Positions 44,007-52,306 of a DNA stretch of 58,170 bases are shown piece by piece. The DNA comes from Prevotella sp. UBA2850. GTDB lineage: Bacteria; Bacteroidota; Bacteroidia; Bacteroidales; Bacteroidaceae. Position 1 is the stretch's first letter; each line of letters opens with the position of its first letter. The notes under the pieces are model-generated. The model saw only the letters and a list, made by a program, of their open reading frames with translations. It was not told the origin of the DNA and searched no databases. Both the position numbers and the translations under genes were made by a program. The stretch lies in NCBI GenBank assembly GCA_002350805.1, contig DEFO01000042.1, positions 25,762 to 83,931 on the forward strand, read 5' to 3'.

Positions 44007-44031
44007 ACAAAACAACCATAAGAGAATGTAT

Positions 44032-46611
44032 ATGAAACGCATCTTCCTGTCTATCATGGCCGCAATGGCCTGCATCGGCATGTCGGCACAGCAGCTGCCT
44101 TATCAGAATCCCAGTCTCAGCGCCAAGGAGCGAGCCATCGACCTGTGCTCGCGTCTGACCCTTGAGGAGAAGGCGATGTTGATGCAAGACGAGAGTCCTG
44201 CCATCCCCCGGCTGGGCATCAAGAAGTTTTTCTGGTGGAGCGAGGCCTTGCACGGCGCTGCCAACATGGGCAATGTGACGGTCTTCCCAGAGCCTGTTGC
44301 CATGGCTGCCTCGTGGAACCCGGGATTATTATATAAGGTGTTCGACGCTGCCAGCACCGAGATGCGCGCGCAATATCACCACCGCATGCAGAACGGCGGC
44401 GAGGACGAGAAATTCCACAGTCTGTCGGTATGGACCCCCAATGTGAACATCTTCCGCGACCCGCGGTGGGGCCGTGGACAGGAGACGTATGGCGAAGACC
44501 CTTATCTGACGTCGGTCATGGGCACGCAGGTGGTGCGCGGACTGCAAGGACCAGAGTCGTCGAAATATCGCAAGTTGTGGGCATGTGCCAAGCACTATGC
44601 CGTTCATAGCGGTCCGGAGTACACCCGCCATACGGCCAACCTCACCGATGTGTCGCCGCGTGACCTGTGGGAGACCTACATGCCCGCCTTCAAGACACTG
44701 GTACAGGATGCAAAAGTGCGCGAGGTGATGTGTGCCTATCAGCGGCTGGACGACGATCCCTGCTGCGGTTCACAGCGGCTGTTGCAACAGATTCTGCGCG
44801 ATGAGTGGGGATTCAAATACCTCGTGGTGAGCGACTGCGGTGCCGTGAGCGACTTCTACACCTCCCACAAGAGCTCATCCGACCCTGTTCATGCCTCGGC
44901 CAAGGCCACCCTGGCCGGCACCGATGTGGAATGCGGATTCGGCTATGCCTACAAGAGCATTCCCGAGGCCGTGCGGCGGGGACTCATCAGCGAGGCTGAG
45001 GTGGACAAACACGTGGTACGCCTGCTGGAAGGACGGTTCGACCTGGGCGAGATGGACGACCCCTCGCTCGTAGAGTGGTCGAAGATTCCTTATTCGGTCA
45101 TGGACTCGAAAGCCCACCGCCAGCTGGCACTCGACATGGCCCGGCAGACCATCGTACTGTTACAGAACAACCATCAGATACTGCCGCTGCGCAAAAACAA
45201 AGAGCGCATTGCCGTCATCGGTCCCAATGCCCACAGCGAACCCATGATGTGGGGCAACTATAATGGCACGCCCAATCGCACCATCACCATTCTCGACGGC
45301 ATCAAGAGCAAGCAGAAACGACTGAAATATATGGCCGGCTGCGACCTCACCTACGACCGTATCATGAAATGCCTGCTGCCCACCGACTGTGCCGTTGACG
45401 GCAAGAAAGGCCTTCGTGGAACATTCTGGAGCAACACTGAGATGCAGGGAAAGCCCGTTTGCACACAACAATACACTTCGCCGCTGGCCGTCACGACAGC
45501 CGGCATGCACAACTTTGCACCCGGTGTGCCCGTAGAGGACTTCTCGGCAAGATACGAGACGGTGTTCACCCCGAAAGAGAGTGGCGAGTATGTGGTGAAT
45601 GTAGAGGGCTGCGGCCACTTTGAGGTATTCATCAACGGCGAGCAGAAAGTGAGAATGCACACCTGGCGCACCACCCCCACGCGCACCGCCATTCAGGCCG
45701 AGCGCGGCAAAGAATACCGCATAGAGGTGCGCTTCCAGTTTGTGAAGACCTGGGGCGCCAACATGAAAATCAATGTGGCCAAGGAGATGCCCATCGACTA
45801 CGAGGCTGCCATCAACGAGCTGAAAGGCATCGACAAGGTGGTGTTCGTGGGCGGCATATCGGCCGCGCTCGAAGGTGAGGAGATGCCTGTCAACATCGAC
45901 GGATTCCGTGGTGGCGACCGTACGAACATCGAACTGCCACGTGTTCAGCGCGACTTCCTGAAAGCCCTGAAGCAAGCAGGCAAACAGGTCATCTTCGTAT
46001 GCTGCTCAGGGTCGGCCATTGCCCTGCAACCCGAGACCGAGAGCTGCGACGCCATCGTGCAGGCTTGGTATGCCGGACAGGAGGGCGGACAGGCCATTGC
46101 CGACGTGCTCTTCGGCGACTACAACCCCAGTGGCAAACTGCCCGTCACCTTCTATAAGACCACCAGTCAACTGCCCGACTACGAGGACTACTCGATGCGA
46201 GGCCGCACCTACCGCTATTTCGACGACCCGCTGTTCGCCTTTGGCTATGGCCAGAGCTACACGCAGTTCGTCCTGGGCGAGGCCACGATGAGCGGCGAGG
46301 CCGGCAACTACGTGCTGTCGGTACCTGTCAGCAACACAGGCAGCCGCGACGGTGTGGAGACCGTGCAGGTGTATATTCGCGACAAGGCCGACAAAGAGGG
46401 ACCGCTGAAATCACTACGTGCCTTCAGCCGGGTGGAAGTGAAGGCCGGACAGACCGTCCGCGCAGAACTGACACTCACGCCGAAGTCGTTCGAGCTATTC
46501 GACACCGAGACCAACACGATGCGCATCAAGAGCGGCGAGTACGAGATTCTCTATGGCAACAGCTCGCGTCCCGCCGACCTGAAGAGCCTCACAGTGAGCA
46601 TGAAGATATGA
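44032..46611 (+). CDS. GH3 beta-glucosidase/xylosidase with PA14 domain
   Basis: An 859-residue exported enzyme that should release xylose or glucose from the non-reducing end of short oligosaccharides. Signal peptide to about MSAQQ; N-terminal GH3 barrel with LHGAANMGNVTVFPEPVAMA, GRGQETYGEDPYL and nucleophile Asp268 in VVSDCGAVSDF; C-terminal GH3 sandwich (IAVIGPNAHSEPMMWGNYNG) interrupted by a PA14 insertion about residues 450-590 (GLRGTFWSNTEMQGKP, YVVNVEGCGHFEVFING); and a final FnIII-like domain (VSNTGSRDGVETVQVYI). The layout resembles the Xyl3-type beta-xylosidases of Prevotella. Start chosen at MKRIFLSIM, downstream of the promoter; MYMKR two codons earlier is possible. Confidence 0.9.
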   Translation: MKRIFLSIMAAMACIGMSAQQLPYQNPSLSAKERAIDLCSRLTLEEKAMLMQDESPAIPRLGIKKFFWWSEALHGAANMGNVTVFPEPVAMAASWNPGLLYKVFDAASTEMRAQYHHRMQNGGEDEKFHSLSVWTPNVNIFRDPRWGRGQETYGEDPYLTSVMGTQVVRGLQGPESSKYRKLWACAKHYAVHSGPEYTRHTANLTDVSPRDLWETYMPAFKTLVQDAKVREVMCAYQRLDDDPCCGSQRLLQQILRDEWGFKYLVVSDCGAVSDFYTSHKSSSDPVHASAKATLAGTDVECGFGYAYKSIPEAVRRGLISEAEVDKHVVRLLEGRFDLGEMDDPSLVEWSKIPYSVMDSKAHRQLALDMARQTIVLLQNNHQILPLRKNKERIAVIGPNAHSEPMMWGNYNGTPNRTITILDGIKSKQKRLKYMAGCDLTYDRIMKCLLPTDCAVDGKKGLRGTFWSNTEMQGKPVCTQQYTSPLAVTTAGMHNFAPGVPVEDFSARYETVFTPKESGEYVVNVEGCGHFEVFINGEQKVRMHTWRTTPTRTAIQAERGKEYRIEVRFQFVKTWGANMKINVAKEMPIDYEAAINELKGIDKVVFVGGISAALEGEEMPVNIDGFRGGDRTNIELPRVQRDFLKALKQAGKQVIFVCCSGSAIALQPETESCDAIVQAWYAGQEGGQAIADVLFGDYNPSGKLPVTFYKTTSQLPDYEDYSMRGRTYRYFDDPLFAFGYGQSYTQFVLGEATMSGEAGNYVLSVPVSNTGSRDGVETVQVYIRDKADKEGPLKSLRAFSRVEVKAGQTVRAELTLTPKSFELFDTETNTMRIKSGEYEILYGNSSRPADLKSLTVSMKI

Positions 46612-46630
46612 AGAGAGGCACCAGAGATTT

Positions 46631-46702
46631 CTGAGGAATCTGAGGAATCAGAGTATTCTGAGTATTCTGAATATTCCGAATATTCTGATTATTCCGATTA
46701 TT
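46631..46702. repeat. 9-bp tandem repeat
   Basis: Eight consecutive 9-mers of the form CTGAnTATT/CCGAnTATT, with CTGAGGAAT in the first two units, starting 20 bases after the GH3 stop. Confidence 0.85.
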
Positions 46703-46751
46703 CCGAATCCCCTGCCCCTTCCCCAACCTAGCAACCATCAATAAAAGTGAT

Positions 46752-48431
46752 ATGAAAAGAATACTTATTTTAGCAGTTGTAGCATGTATGATGTTGACCG
46801 CTTCGGCGCAAGAGGCTACTTTCACTTACTTTAAGTACACGGGCAACGACGCCCGCTTCGACAAACAGTACGACCCTGCCAACCAGTATCTCAACCCCAT
46901 TCTGGCGGGTTTCTATCCCGACCCCTCGTTCTGCAGGGTGGGCAATAAGTTCTATCTGGTCAACTCGTCGTTCGCATTCTTCCCCGGCGTGCCCATCTTC
47001 GAGAGTGAAGACCTGGTGAACTGGACGCAGATAGGCCATGTGCTCGACCGCCCCTCGCAGCTGCCCCTGGACGGACAGGGTGTGTCGCGCGGCATCTTTG
47101 CCCCCGACATCAAGTACAATCCGAAAAACAAAACTTACTACATGATCACCACCAGCATGCGCATGGGCAACTTCTTCGTGAAGACCAAAGACCCGCACAT
47201 GGGCTGGAGCGACCCCATCCGCCTGCCGCAAATCGACGGTATCGATCCCTCGTTCTTCTTCGACAACGACGGTAAGGCATATATCGTGCACAACGGACCC
47301 GTCGACGGTGGTGCCGACTACGAGGGACAGCGGGCTATCCGCATCTTCCGCTTCGACACCAAGGGTGACAGCATCGTGGGCACCTACCGCCAGATTGTGC
47401 GTGGGGGCACCCATGTCGAGGCCCGTCCGATATGGATTGAGGGACCACATCTCTATCGCATCGGCAAGTATTACTACCTGATGTGCGCCGAGGGCGGCAC
47501 GGGCGACTGGCACAGTGAGGTGATTCTGCGCGCACCGGTGAAGTCGGACATCATGAACCCCGACTCATGGGAGGAGTGTCCCAACAACCCCATCCTCACC
47601 CAGCGCACAGGCGTTGACCCTAACCGACCCGACATTGTCACCAGCACAGGCCATGCCGACCTGGTGCAGGACAAGCAAGGACGCTGGTGGGCGGTATTCC
47701 TGGGGTGTCGCGCCTACGAGGGACCATTCTACAATACGGGCCGCGACACCTACTTGCTGCCTGTCACATGGAAAGACGGATGGCCAGAGATTCTTGAAAA
47801 AGGAAAAGTGCTGCCCACCGTGGTCGACAAACCCGGTCTGCTGACCAGCCGCACAGGCAACAGTGCAGACACCCCCCAGCTCACAGGCAATTTCTCGTAT
47901 ACCGACCGCTTCGACACCGAGAAACTGAACCAACGATGGATCTTCCTGCGCAACCCGGAGATGAACCGCTACAAATGGGGCAACGGCGGACTGACCATCC
48001 AGTCTTCGGCCAACGACATCAGCGAACTGAAACCGCTCTCGGCTGTATTCTGTCGCCAGCAGCACACCACCTTTGCCGCCGAGACCGAAGTAGCCTTCAC
48101 TCCGCGCTCTGACAAAGACATAGCCGGACTGGCCCTGCTGCAGAATGAGCAGTATAACTTCGTATTGGGAAAAACCATGCTCAACGGTCGCCCGGCCGTG
48201 ACCCTCACCCGGGCAGAGAAAGGCAAAGTGCTTGTCGGCTCAGCCTTCCTGAAGGGCAATGCTCCCCTGCAACTGAAAATTGAGGGCGACGGCCGTTACT
48301 ATTCGTTCTACTACCGCGAGGGAGGCGACTGGCGCACCATCGCCACAGGAGTAGATGCCGTGAACCTCAGCACTGCGCGTTCGGGCGGCTTCATCGGCGC
48401 ATGCATCGGTCTCTATACCACCGCCAAATAA
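46752..48431 (+). CDS. GH43 beta-xylosidase/arabinofuranosidase with C-terminal beta-sandwich
   Basis: A 559-residue exported enzyme. Signal peptide ends near TASAQ. Propeller about residues 45-365: first Asp in AGFYPDPSFCRVGNKFYLV, second Asp in GIDPSFFFDNDGKAY, general acid Glu in ARPIWIEGPHLYRIGKYYYL. The C-terminal domain (about 375-559; WIFLRNPEMNRYKWGNGGL, then AGLALLQNEQYNFVLG and SGGFIGACIGLYTT) is the GH43 C-terminal concanavalin-like sandwich (GH43_C2 type) found in beta-xylosidases. It probably acts on xylo-oligosaccharides together with the GH3 enzyme upstream. It is followed by a two-way terminator shared with the convergent phosphatase gene. Confidence 0.9.
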   Translation: MKRILILAVVACMMLTASAQEATFTYFKYTGNDARFDKQYDPANQYLNPILAGFYPDPSFCRVGNKFYLVNSSFAFFPGVPIFESEDLVNWTQIGHVLDRPSQLPLDGQGVSRGIFAPDIKYNPKNKTYYMITTSMRMGNFFVKTKDPHMGWSDPIRLPQIDGIDPSFFFDNDGKAYIVHNGPVDGGADYEGQRAIRIFRFDTKGDSIVGTYRQIVRGGTHVEARPIWIEGPHLYRIGKYYYLMCAEGGTGDWHSEVILRAPVKSDIMNPDSWEECPNNPILTQRTGVDPNRPDIVTSTGHADLVQDKQGRWWAVFLGCRAYEGPFYNTGRDTYLLPVTWKDGWPEILEKGKVLPTVVDKPGLLTSRTGNSADTPQLTGNFSYTDRFDTEKLNQRWIFLRNPEMNRYKWGNGGLTIQSSANDISELKPLSAVFCRQQHTTFAAETEVAFTPRSDKDIAGLALLQNEQYNFVLGKTMLNGRPAVTLTRAEKGKVLVGSAFLKGNAPLQLKIEGDGRYYSFYYREGGDWRTIATGVDAVNLSTARSGGFIGACIGLYTTAK

Positions 48432-48478
48432 CAACAATGACATAGGTATTTTGTGAATATTGAAAACCCGACACCAGA

Positions 48479-48516
48479 ACGGGCGGCAGTAGAAGAAACT
48501 ACAGCCGCCCGTTTTC
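48479..48516. terminator. Bidirectional terminator between convergent genes
   Basis: A stem of ACGGGCGGC/GCCGCCCGT extended by GTAG/CTAC, with an A-run before and a T-run after. It lies between the GH43 stop (48431) and the phosphatase stop (48534). Confidence 0.88.
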
Positions 48517-48533
48517 TATCAAAAAACCAGTCA

Positions 48534-49817
48534 CTATTCCCCCTTATAGGCATTGAGCATCTTCAGATAGTGCTCGCGGAAGTCGGCCCAGTGGTAGTAG
48601 GGCGCGCAGTCGGTCTTCAGGGGCAGGGTGGCCTCATCTTCGTTGAGCAGCACCTTGAAGAGGATATCGCTGTCGCCGAAAGCCTTGCGATAGAAGATAA
48701 ACTGGATGTTGGAACCCATGGGGAACACACGGTAGTTGATCCATCCGCGGCTCTCCAGCTGTTCCAGGTCGTCTATCTGCTGGTCGTAGCCATTCAGTCC
48801 GAGCAGACAGGTGAGCGGCAGCACCATCGTCTCATGGCCAAAGCGCAGGGTGGCGCCGGGTCGCTCCAGAAGGATGCAGCTGTCGGCCTGCTCGATGATT
48901 TTGCGCAGCAGGTTACGCTGCGAGTAAGGCTGTGTGGCCCCGTTTTTCGGGCAGAAGCCATAGCCTATATACCATCCCGCATTCTGTCCGAGCCAGTTGC
49001 GATAGAGCTCCTCGCGGGTGAAGATGTCGTAGAGGGTGATTTGCTTGCGCAGTTCGGTGCTCTGCAGGTTCGACGCCAGCTTGAAGAGATAATGCCCCAG
49101 GTTGCCCGAGACATTATGATGCACGTAGGCGGTGTCGTTGAACAGGCTGTTCACCACCCTCGAGTTGTCGACATGCTTCTCGCGGTAGGCCTTCAGCGCA
49201 TCGTCGCCGGCCTTCGAGTGCTTGCGCTCGCTCAGTTTCGCGTCGTGCAGGTTCATGTAGTACATGTCGTGCTCACTGGCATCGTGGGTAATGTGCAGGT
49301 CGGGATTCTTCAGCAACAGCGCATGCAGCTCGTTCTCCATCGACAGGATGCAGCGGATGACCACCGTGCTCTTCGCATCGACACACACATCGCCAGCAAA
49401 AACCTCGGGGAAGCGGTCGTACATGCGCGTGGCAATCTGCTGATGCTGTTCGGCACCCAACTGTGTCAGTTCGCCCAGACGCTTATAAGCCTCATCATTA
49501 ATCATGCGCACCCGCCGCAGCACATCCCTGCCTAGGGGCGTCAACTTGCCCAGACTGTCGGCACGTGCCAGTATCTGCAACGGCCGCGTATACTCATTCT
49601 CGCCAATCAGATAGCGCGAGCCATGCCGTCCGTAGTGGCTGATGTAAAACGGCACATAGCCCTTCGGGGCCTTCGTCAGTTCCTTCTGCGGACCACGATA
49701 GGCCAAGTAGTTACTGGCAGAAAGATACGGATTCTGCATGATCTCATTGCGGGCCGGCTGGCCATTGATGCCCAATGCAAAAGCGCACAGGAGCACCACG
49801 ATAACCATTTTCTTCAT
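48534..49817 (-). CDS. Histidine-type acid phosphatase (MINPP-like)
   Basis: A 427-residue exported phosphatase of histidine phosphatase clade 2, the group of phytases and multiple inositol polyphosphate phosphatases. Signal peptide to about GINGQ. Catalytic motif Arg64-His65-Gly66 in ISHYGRHGSRYL; proton-donor motif His328-Glu329 in LRFGHETMVLPL, an HE pair as in MINPP rather than the HD of E. coli AppA. It probably releases phosphate from inositol phosphates such as phytate in plant material. It has its own promoter at 49841-49849 on the minus strand. Confidence 0.86.
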   Translation of the reverse strand: MKKMVIVVLLCAFALGINGQPARNEIMQNPYLSASNYLAYRGPQKELTKAPKGYVPFYISHYGRHGSRYLIGENEYTRPLQILARADSLGKLTPLGRDVLRRVRMINDEAYKRLGELTQLGAEQHQQIATRMYDRFPEVFAGDVCVDAKSTVVIRCILSMENELHALLLKNPDLHITHDASEHDMYYMNLHDAKLSERKHSKAGDDALKAYREKHVDNSRVVNSLFNDTAYVHHNVSGNLGHYLFKLASNLQSTELRKQITLYDIFTREELYRNWLGQNAGWYIGYGFCPKNGATQPYSQRNLLRKIIEQADSCILLERPGATLRFGHETMVLPLTCLLGLNGYDQQIDDLEQLESRGWINYRVFPMGSNIQFIFYRKAFGDSDILFKVLLNEDEATLPLKTDCAPYYHWADFREHYLKMLNAYKGE

Positions 49818-49840
49818 TGTCGTTCAGATTTGTTCTGACT

Positions 49841-49849
49841 GCAAATCTA
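49841..49849 (-). promoter_or_regulatory. -7 element of the phosphatase gene
   Basis: Minus strand TAGATTTGC fits TAnnTTTGC, 24 bases before the start at 49817. Confidence 0.65.
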
Positions 49850-49944
49850 TAAAAAAGAAATGGAAAAGAGAAATTTTTCGTCTCGAAAGTCATCATTTCG
49901 CTCCTACTCACGCCCATGATTCTCTCTTCAATTGGCAGATAAAG

Positions 49945-50042
49945 AGTTCAAGGTTCAAGGTTCAAAGTTCAAAGTTCAAGGTTCAAAGTTCAAGGTTCAA
50001 AGTTCAAAGTTCAAGGTTCAAGGTTCAAAGTTCAAGGTTCAA
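49945..50042. repeat. RGTTCAA heptamer array, 14 perfect units
   Basis: Fourteen uninterrupted 7-mers, each AGTTCAA or GGTTCAA, followed by one degenerate unit (AGCGCAA). Only the first base varies between units. It lies in the 370-base gene-free gap 49818-50187, together with an 8-bp array and an AGTGARA array. Confidence 0.95.
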
Positions 50043-50065
50043 AGCGCAAGAGGCAAAACTATTGT

Positions 50066-50116
50066 CTACACTCCTACACTCCCACACTCCTACACTCCTA
50101 AAAAAAAACTACACTC
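50066..50116. repeat. CTACACTC octamer repeat
   Basis: Four consecutive 8-mers (CTACACTC, with CCACACTC as the third), then an A-run and another CTACACTC copy. On the minus strand the unit is GAGTGTAG. Confidence 0.85.
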
Positions 50117-50160
50117 CTAAAAAATCTACTCTCCTAAAAACCTCTCCACCCCCAAAACCT

Positions 50161-50188
50161 TGTCACTTCTCACTTTTCACTTATCACT
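50161..50188 (-). repeat. AGTGARA heptamer array at the PAP2 gene 3' end
   Basis: On the minus strand four 7-mers: AGTGATA, AGTGAAA, AGTGAGA and AGTGACA. The first A is the last base of the PAP2 stop codon TAA. It has the same unit and the same orientation relative to the upstream gene as the array at 26284-26339, and both end in AGTGACA. Confidence 0.88.
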
Positions 50189-51153
50189 TAAAAAGAACTT
50201 CCCTCTTTCCAGTTCCGGCTCATCCACCAGAACAGATAATAGAAGGCGACACCTGTGATGAGACCGGCGATGGCATCGATGACGTAATGCGCCTGGATAT
50301 AGACCGTGGAGAGGCACAACAGGATGAAGAAAGGCAGTAGGATGAGAGTCAGCCGTCGGCTACGGGCCTGCATGCAGAGCAGCAAGAGAATGGTGCTGAT
50401 GCCTACATGCGAGCTGGGGAAGGCTGCCGTGGGTCGCTCGCCGGCAGCATGGGCGCTCTCTACCATGTGGTAGAACAGTCCATCTTGATAACCAGGACTG
50501 GTCAGTCGCTCCATGTTGTGCATGAAATAGTCGCCCACGTTAGGGAAGATGCCCTTGGCTATCTCGTCGAGGCCGACGGCTCCATAGTAGTATTGCGGTC
50601 CGGTGACAGGCAGGAACACAAAGATGACATAATAGAGCATGAACGATGCCATGAGTATCCATGCCGCGCGCATAAGCTGGCGGGGACAGCAGAAGAAGAA
50701 ATAGAGCATCACCACCAGCATCATGGGGAAATAGCTGGCATAGCCGAGGTCCATGAGTTCGCTGACGACAGGACTGGGCATGGCCTGCGAGAAGAGCAGG
50801 GCGGGCTGGCAACCGAAGAGTTGCTGTTCCCAGGCGGCAAACAGATGGTCGAGATTGGGGAAGATGCGGTTGAGCTCATAGGTGTCGGGATACCACCACG
50901 AGAGCAGCGACATCTGCCCGACAATGCGCAGGAAACGCGTCATGCGGCAGGGGAACAGGCGGTAGACCACCCACAGCGCCGCCGTCATGGCCACAAAATG
51001 GAACCTGCCCCACAGCATGGACACGGGATTGACGAGCTTGGTCCACGTGAAAAGAATCACCACCAGCGTGAGCAGCATGTAGGCCAACACCACCCACTCG
51101 AAGGCGAACAGCCCCCGATGCGGATTCTTCTCTATGGCAAATAGCTTCTTCAT
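50188..51153 (-). CDS. PAP2 superfamily membrane phosphatase/transferase (Aur1-like PAP2_3)
   Basis: A 321-residue membrane protein with about six hydrophobic segments. PAP2 catalytic motifs lie in the C-terminal half: AAFPSSHVGIST (motif 2 with His) and STVYIQAHYVIDAIAG (motif 3 with His and Asp). The long N-terminal part with GRFHFVAMTAALWVVYRLFP and TGPQYYY fits the PAP2_3 group that includes inositol-phosphorylceramide synthases as well as lipid phosphatases. It could thus be a lipid phosphatase or a phosphoinositol transferase; sequence alone does not decide. It lies downstream of the epimerase gene (26-base gap) and probably shares its transcript. Confidence 0.83.
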   Translation of the reverse strand: MKKLFAIEKNPHRGLFAFEWVVLAYMLLTLVVILFTWTKLVNPVSMLWGRFHFVAMTAALWVVYRLFPCRMTRFLRIVGQMSLLSWWYPDTYELNRIFPNLDHLFAAWEQQLFGCQPALLFSQAMPSPVVSELMDLGYASYFPMMLVVMLYFFFCCPRQLMRAAWILMASFMLYYVIFVFLPVTGPQYYYGAVGLDEIAKGIFPNVGDYFMHNMERLTSPGYQDGLFYHMVESAHAAGERPTAAFPSSHVGISTILLLLCMQARSRRLTLILLPFFILLCLSTVYIQAHYVIDAIAGLITGVAFYYLFWWMSRNWKEGSSF

Positions 51154-51179
51154 TCCTTAGGTGGTAAAAGGTGAGGAGA

Positions 51180-52184
51180 TTACAGCCATCCCTGCTGTTT
51201 GTACCAGCTGATGGTCTCTTTCACACCCTCGGGCAGCTGGTATTGCGGATGGTAGCCCAGCTCATCGACAGCCGGCTGGATGTCGCAGCGCCAGTTGCGC
51301 TGCCGCAGAATGTGGTATTTGTCGTTGTTGAGAGCCGAGATGTTGCCCGTCAGCCGTCCGATGTGTTCGCCGCAGAACGTCACGACGCGCAGCAGCCACA
51401 CGGGGGCAGTGATGCGTATCCACCAGGGTGAGCCCAGCTCACGACGGATGAGGTCGCTGAACGTGCTGCTCTGGTACACCTGACCATCGCTGAGGAAATA
51501 CTTACGGCCAGTCTGTCCGTGGTCTAATGCCAGGAAGACGGCCTGCACCACGTCGCGCACATAGACAAAGGTGATGTCCTGCCGGCGGAAGCCCACGGCA
51601 AAGTCGCTATGAGCCTTGATGCTCTTGGCCATCAGGTAATAGTCTTTCTCGCGCGGACCATAGACACCTGTAGGCCGCAGGATGACATACGGGAAGCTAC
51701 TGTCGGCGGTGTTAAGACTGTCGAGGAACTGCTCGGCCTGCAGCTTGCTCTGTCCGTAGGCCGTATTGGGCTGTGGGGTATCGCTCTCGCGGATAGCCTC
51801 GTAGGGCTGTTGCTCGCGGATGGCACCGAACACACTGAGCGAACTGAGATAGACAAAGCGCTTGAGCGGCATCTGCACAGCCATCAGCGCCCGCACGAGG
51901 TTCTTCGTTCCCTCGGTGTTGGTGCGGAAGAAGTCTTGCTTGTCAAGACATTTCGTCACACCGGCGGCATGCACCACATAGTCGAAACGATGGTTGCCAA
52001 GCTGCTCTTCCAGCCTGGCCTGCGAGCGGAAGTCGAGCTCGATGAAATGGATACGACGGTCTTGCAGCCATTGCCGCGAGCTGCTGGCCCTGACGGCTGC
52101 CCATACTTCCATCCCTTTTTGCAGCGCTTCCTCGACGATAAAAGAGCCGATGAAGCCGCTGGCACCTGTCACTAATATTTTCAT
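51180..52184 (-). CDS. NAD-dependent epimerase/dehydratase (extended SDR)
   Basis: A 334-residue Rossmann-fold enzyme. NAD(P)-binding motif TGASGFIG at residues 6-13, VVHAAGVTK, YLSSLSVFG (catalytic Ser) and the YGQSK active-site motif (Tyr and Lys). It probably acts on a nucleotide sugar or a sterol/hydroxyl-like small molecule; the substrate is unclear. The frame extends 13 codons upstream, but that part crosses the promoter TAACTTCGC (complement of 52192-52200), so the start is set at MKILVTGASGFIG. Confidence 0.88.
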   Translation of the reverse strand: MKILVTGASGFIGSFIVEEALQKGMEVWAAVRASSSRQWLQDRRIHFIELDFRSQARLEEQLGNHRFDYVVHAAGVTKCLDKQDFFRTNTEGTKNLVRALMAVQMPLKRFVYLSSLSVFGAIREQQPYEAIRESDTPQPNTAYGQSKLQAEQFLDSLNTADSSFPYVILRPTGVYGPREKDYYLMAKSIKAHSDFAVGFRRQDITFVYVRDVVQAVFLALDHGQTGRKYFLSDGQVYQSSTFSDLIRRELGSPWWIRITAPVWLLRVVTFCGEHIGRLTGNISALNNDKYHILRQRNWRCDIQPAVDELGYHPQYQLPEGVKETISWYKQQGWL

Positions 52185-52191
52185 TTCGGGT

Positions 52192-52200
52192 GCGAAGTTA
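52192..52200 (-). promoter_or_regulatory. -7 element of the epimerase-PAP2 operon
   Basis: Minus strand TAACTTCGC is one base off TAnnTTTGC. It lies only 7 bases before the preferred start, implying a very short leader. Confidence 0.5.
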
Positions 52201-52306
52201 GCGAAAACTGAATAAAATGCCAAATTTTAATGTATTTTTAATGCCCTAAACGATGATTTATCAACTTTTTTTTGTTAATTTGCAACATAACTAATGAATA
52301 ACGACT

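Noticed and set aside
43903..44031. N-terminal extension of the GH3 gene
   Set aside because: It crosses repeat DNA and the TATCTTTGC promoter; a proper signal peptide starts only at 44032.
49945..50116. CRISPR array
   Set aside because: Units are 7-8 bp without spacers, and no cas genes are present.
49738..50340. 200-residue open frame across the heptamer array
   Set aside because: Its SSRFKVQ-type repeats come purely from the 7-bp array, and a perfect 7-mer repeat keeps all frames open. It also overlaps the PAP2 gene end.
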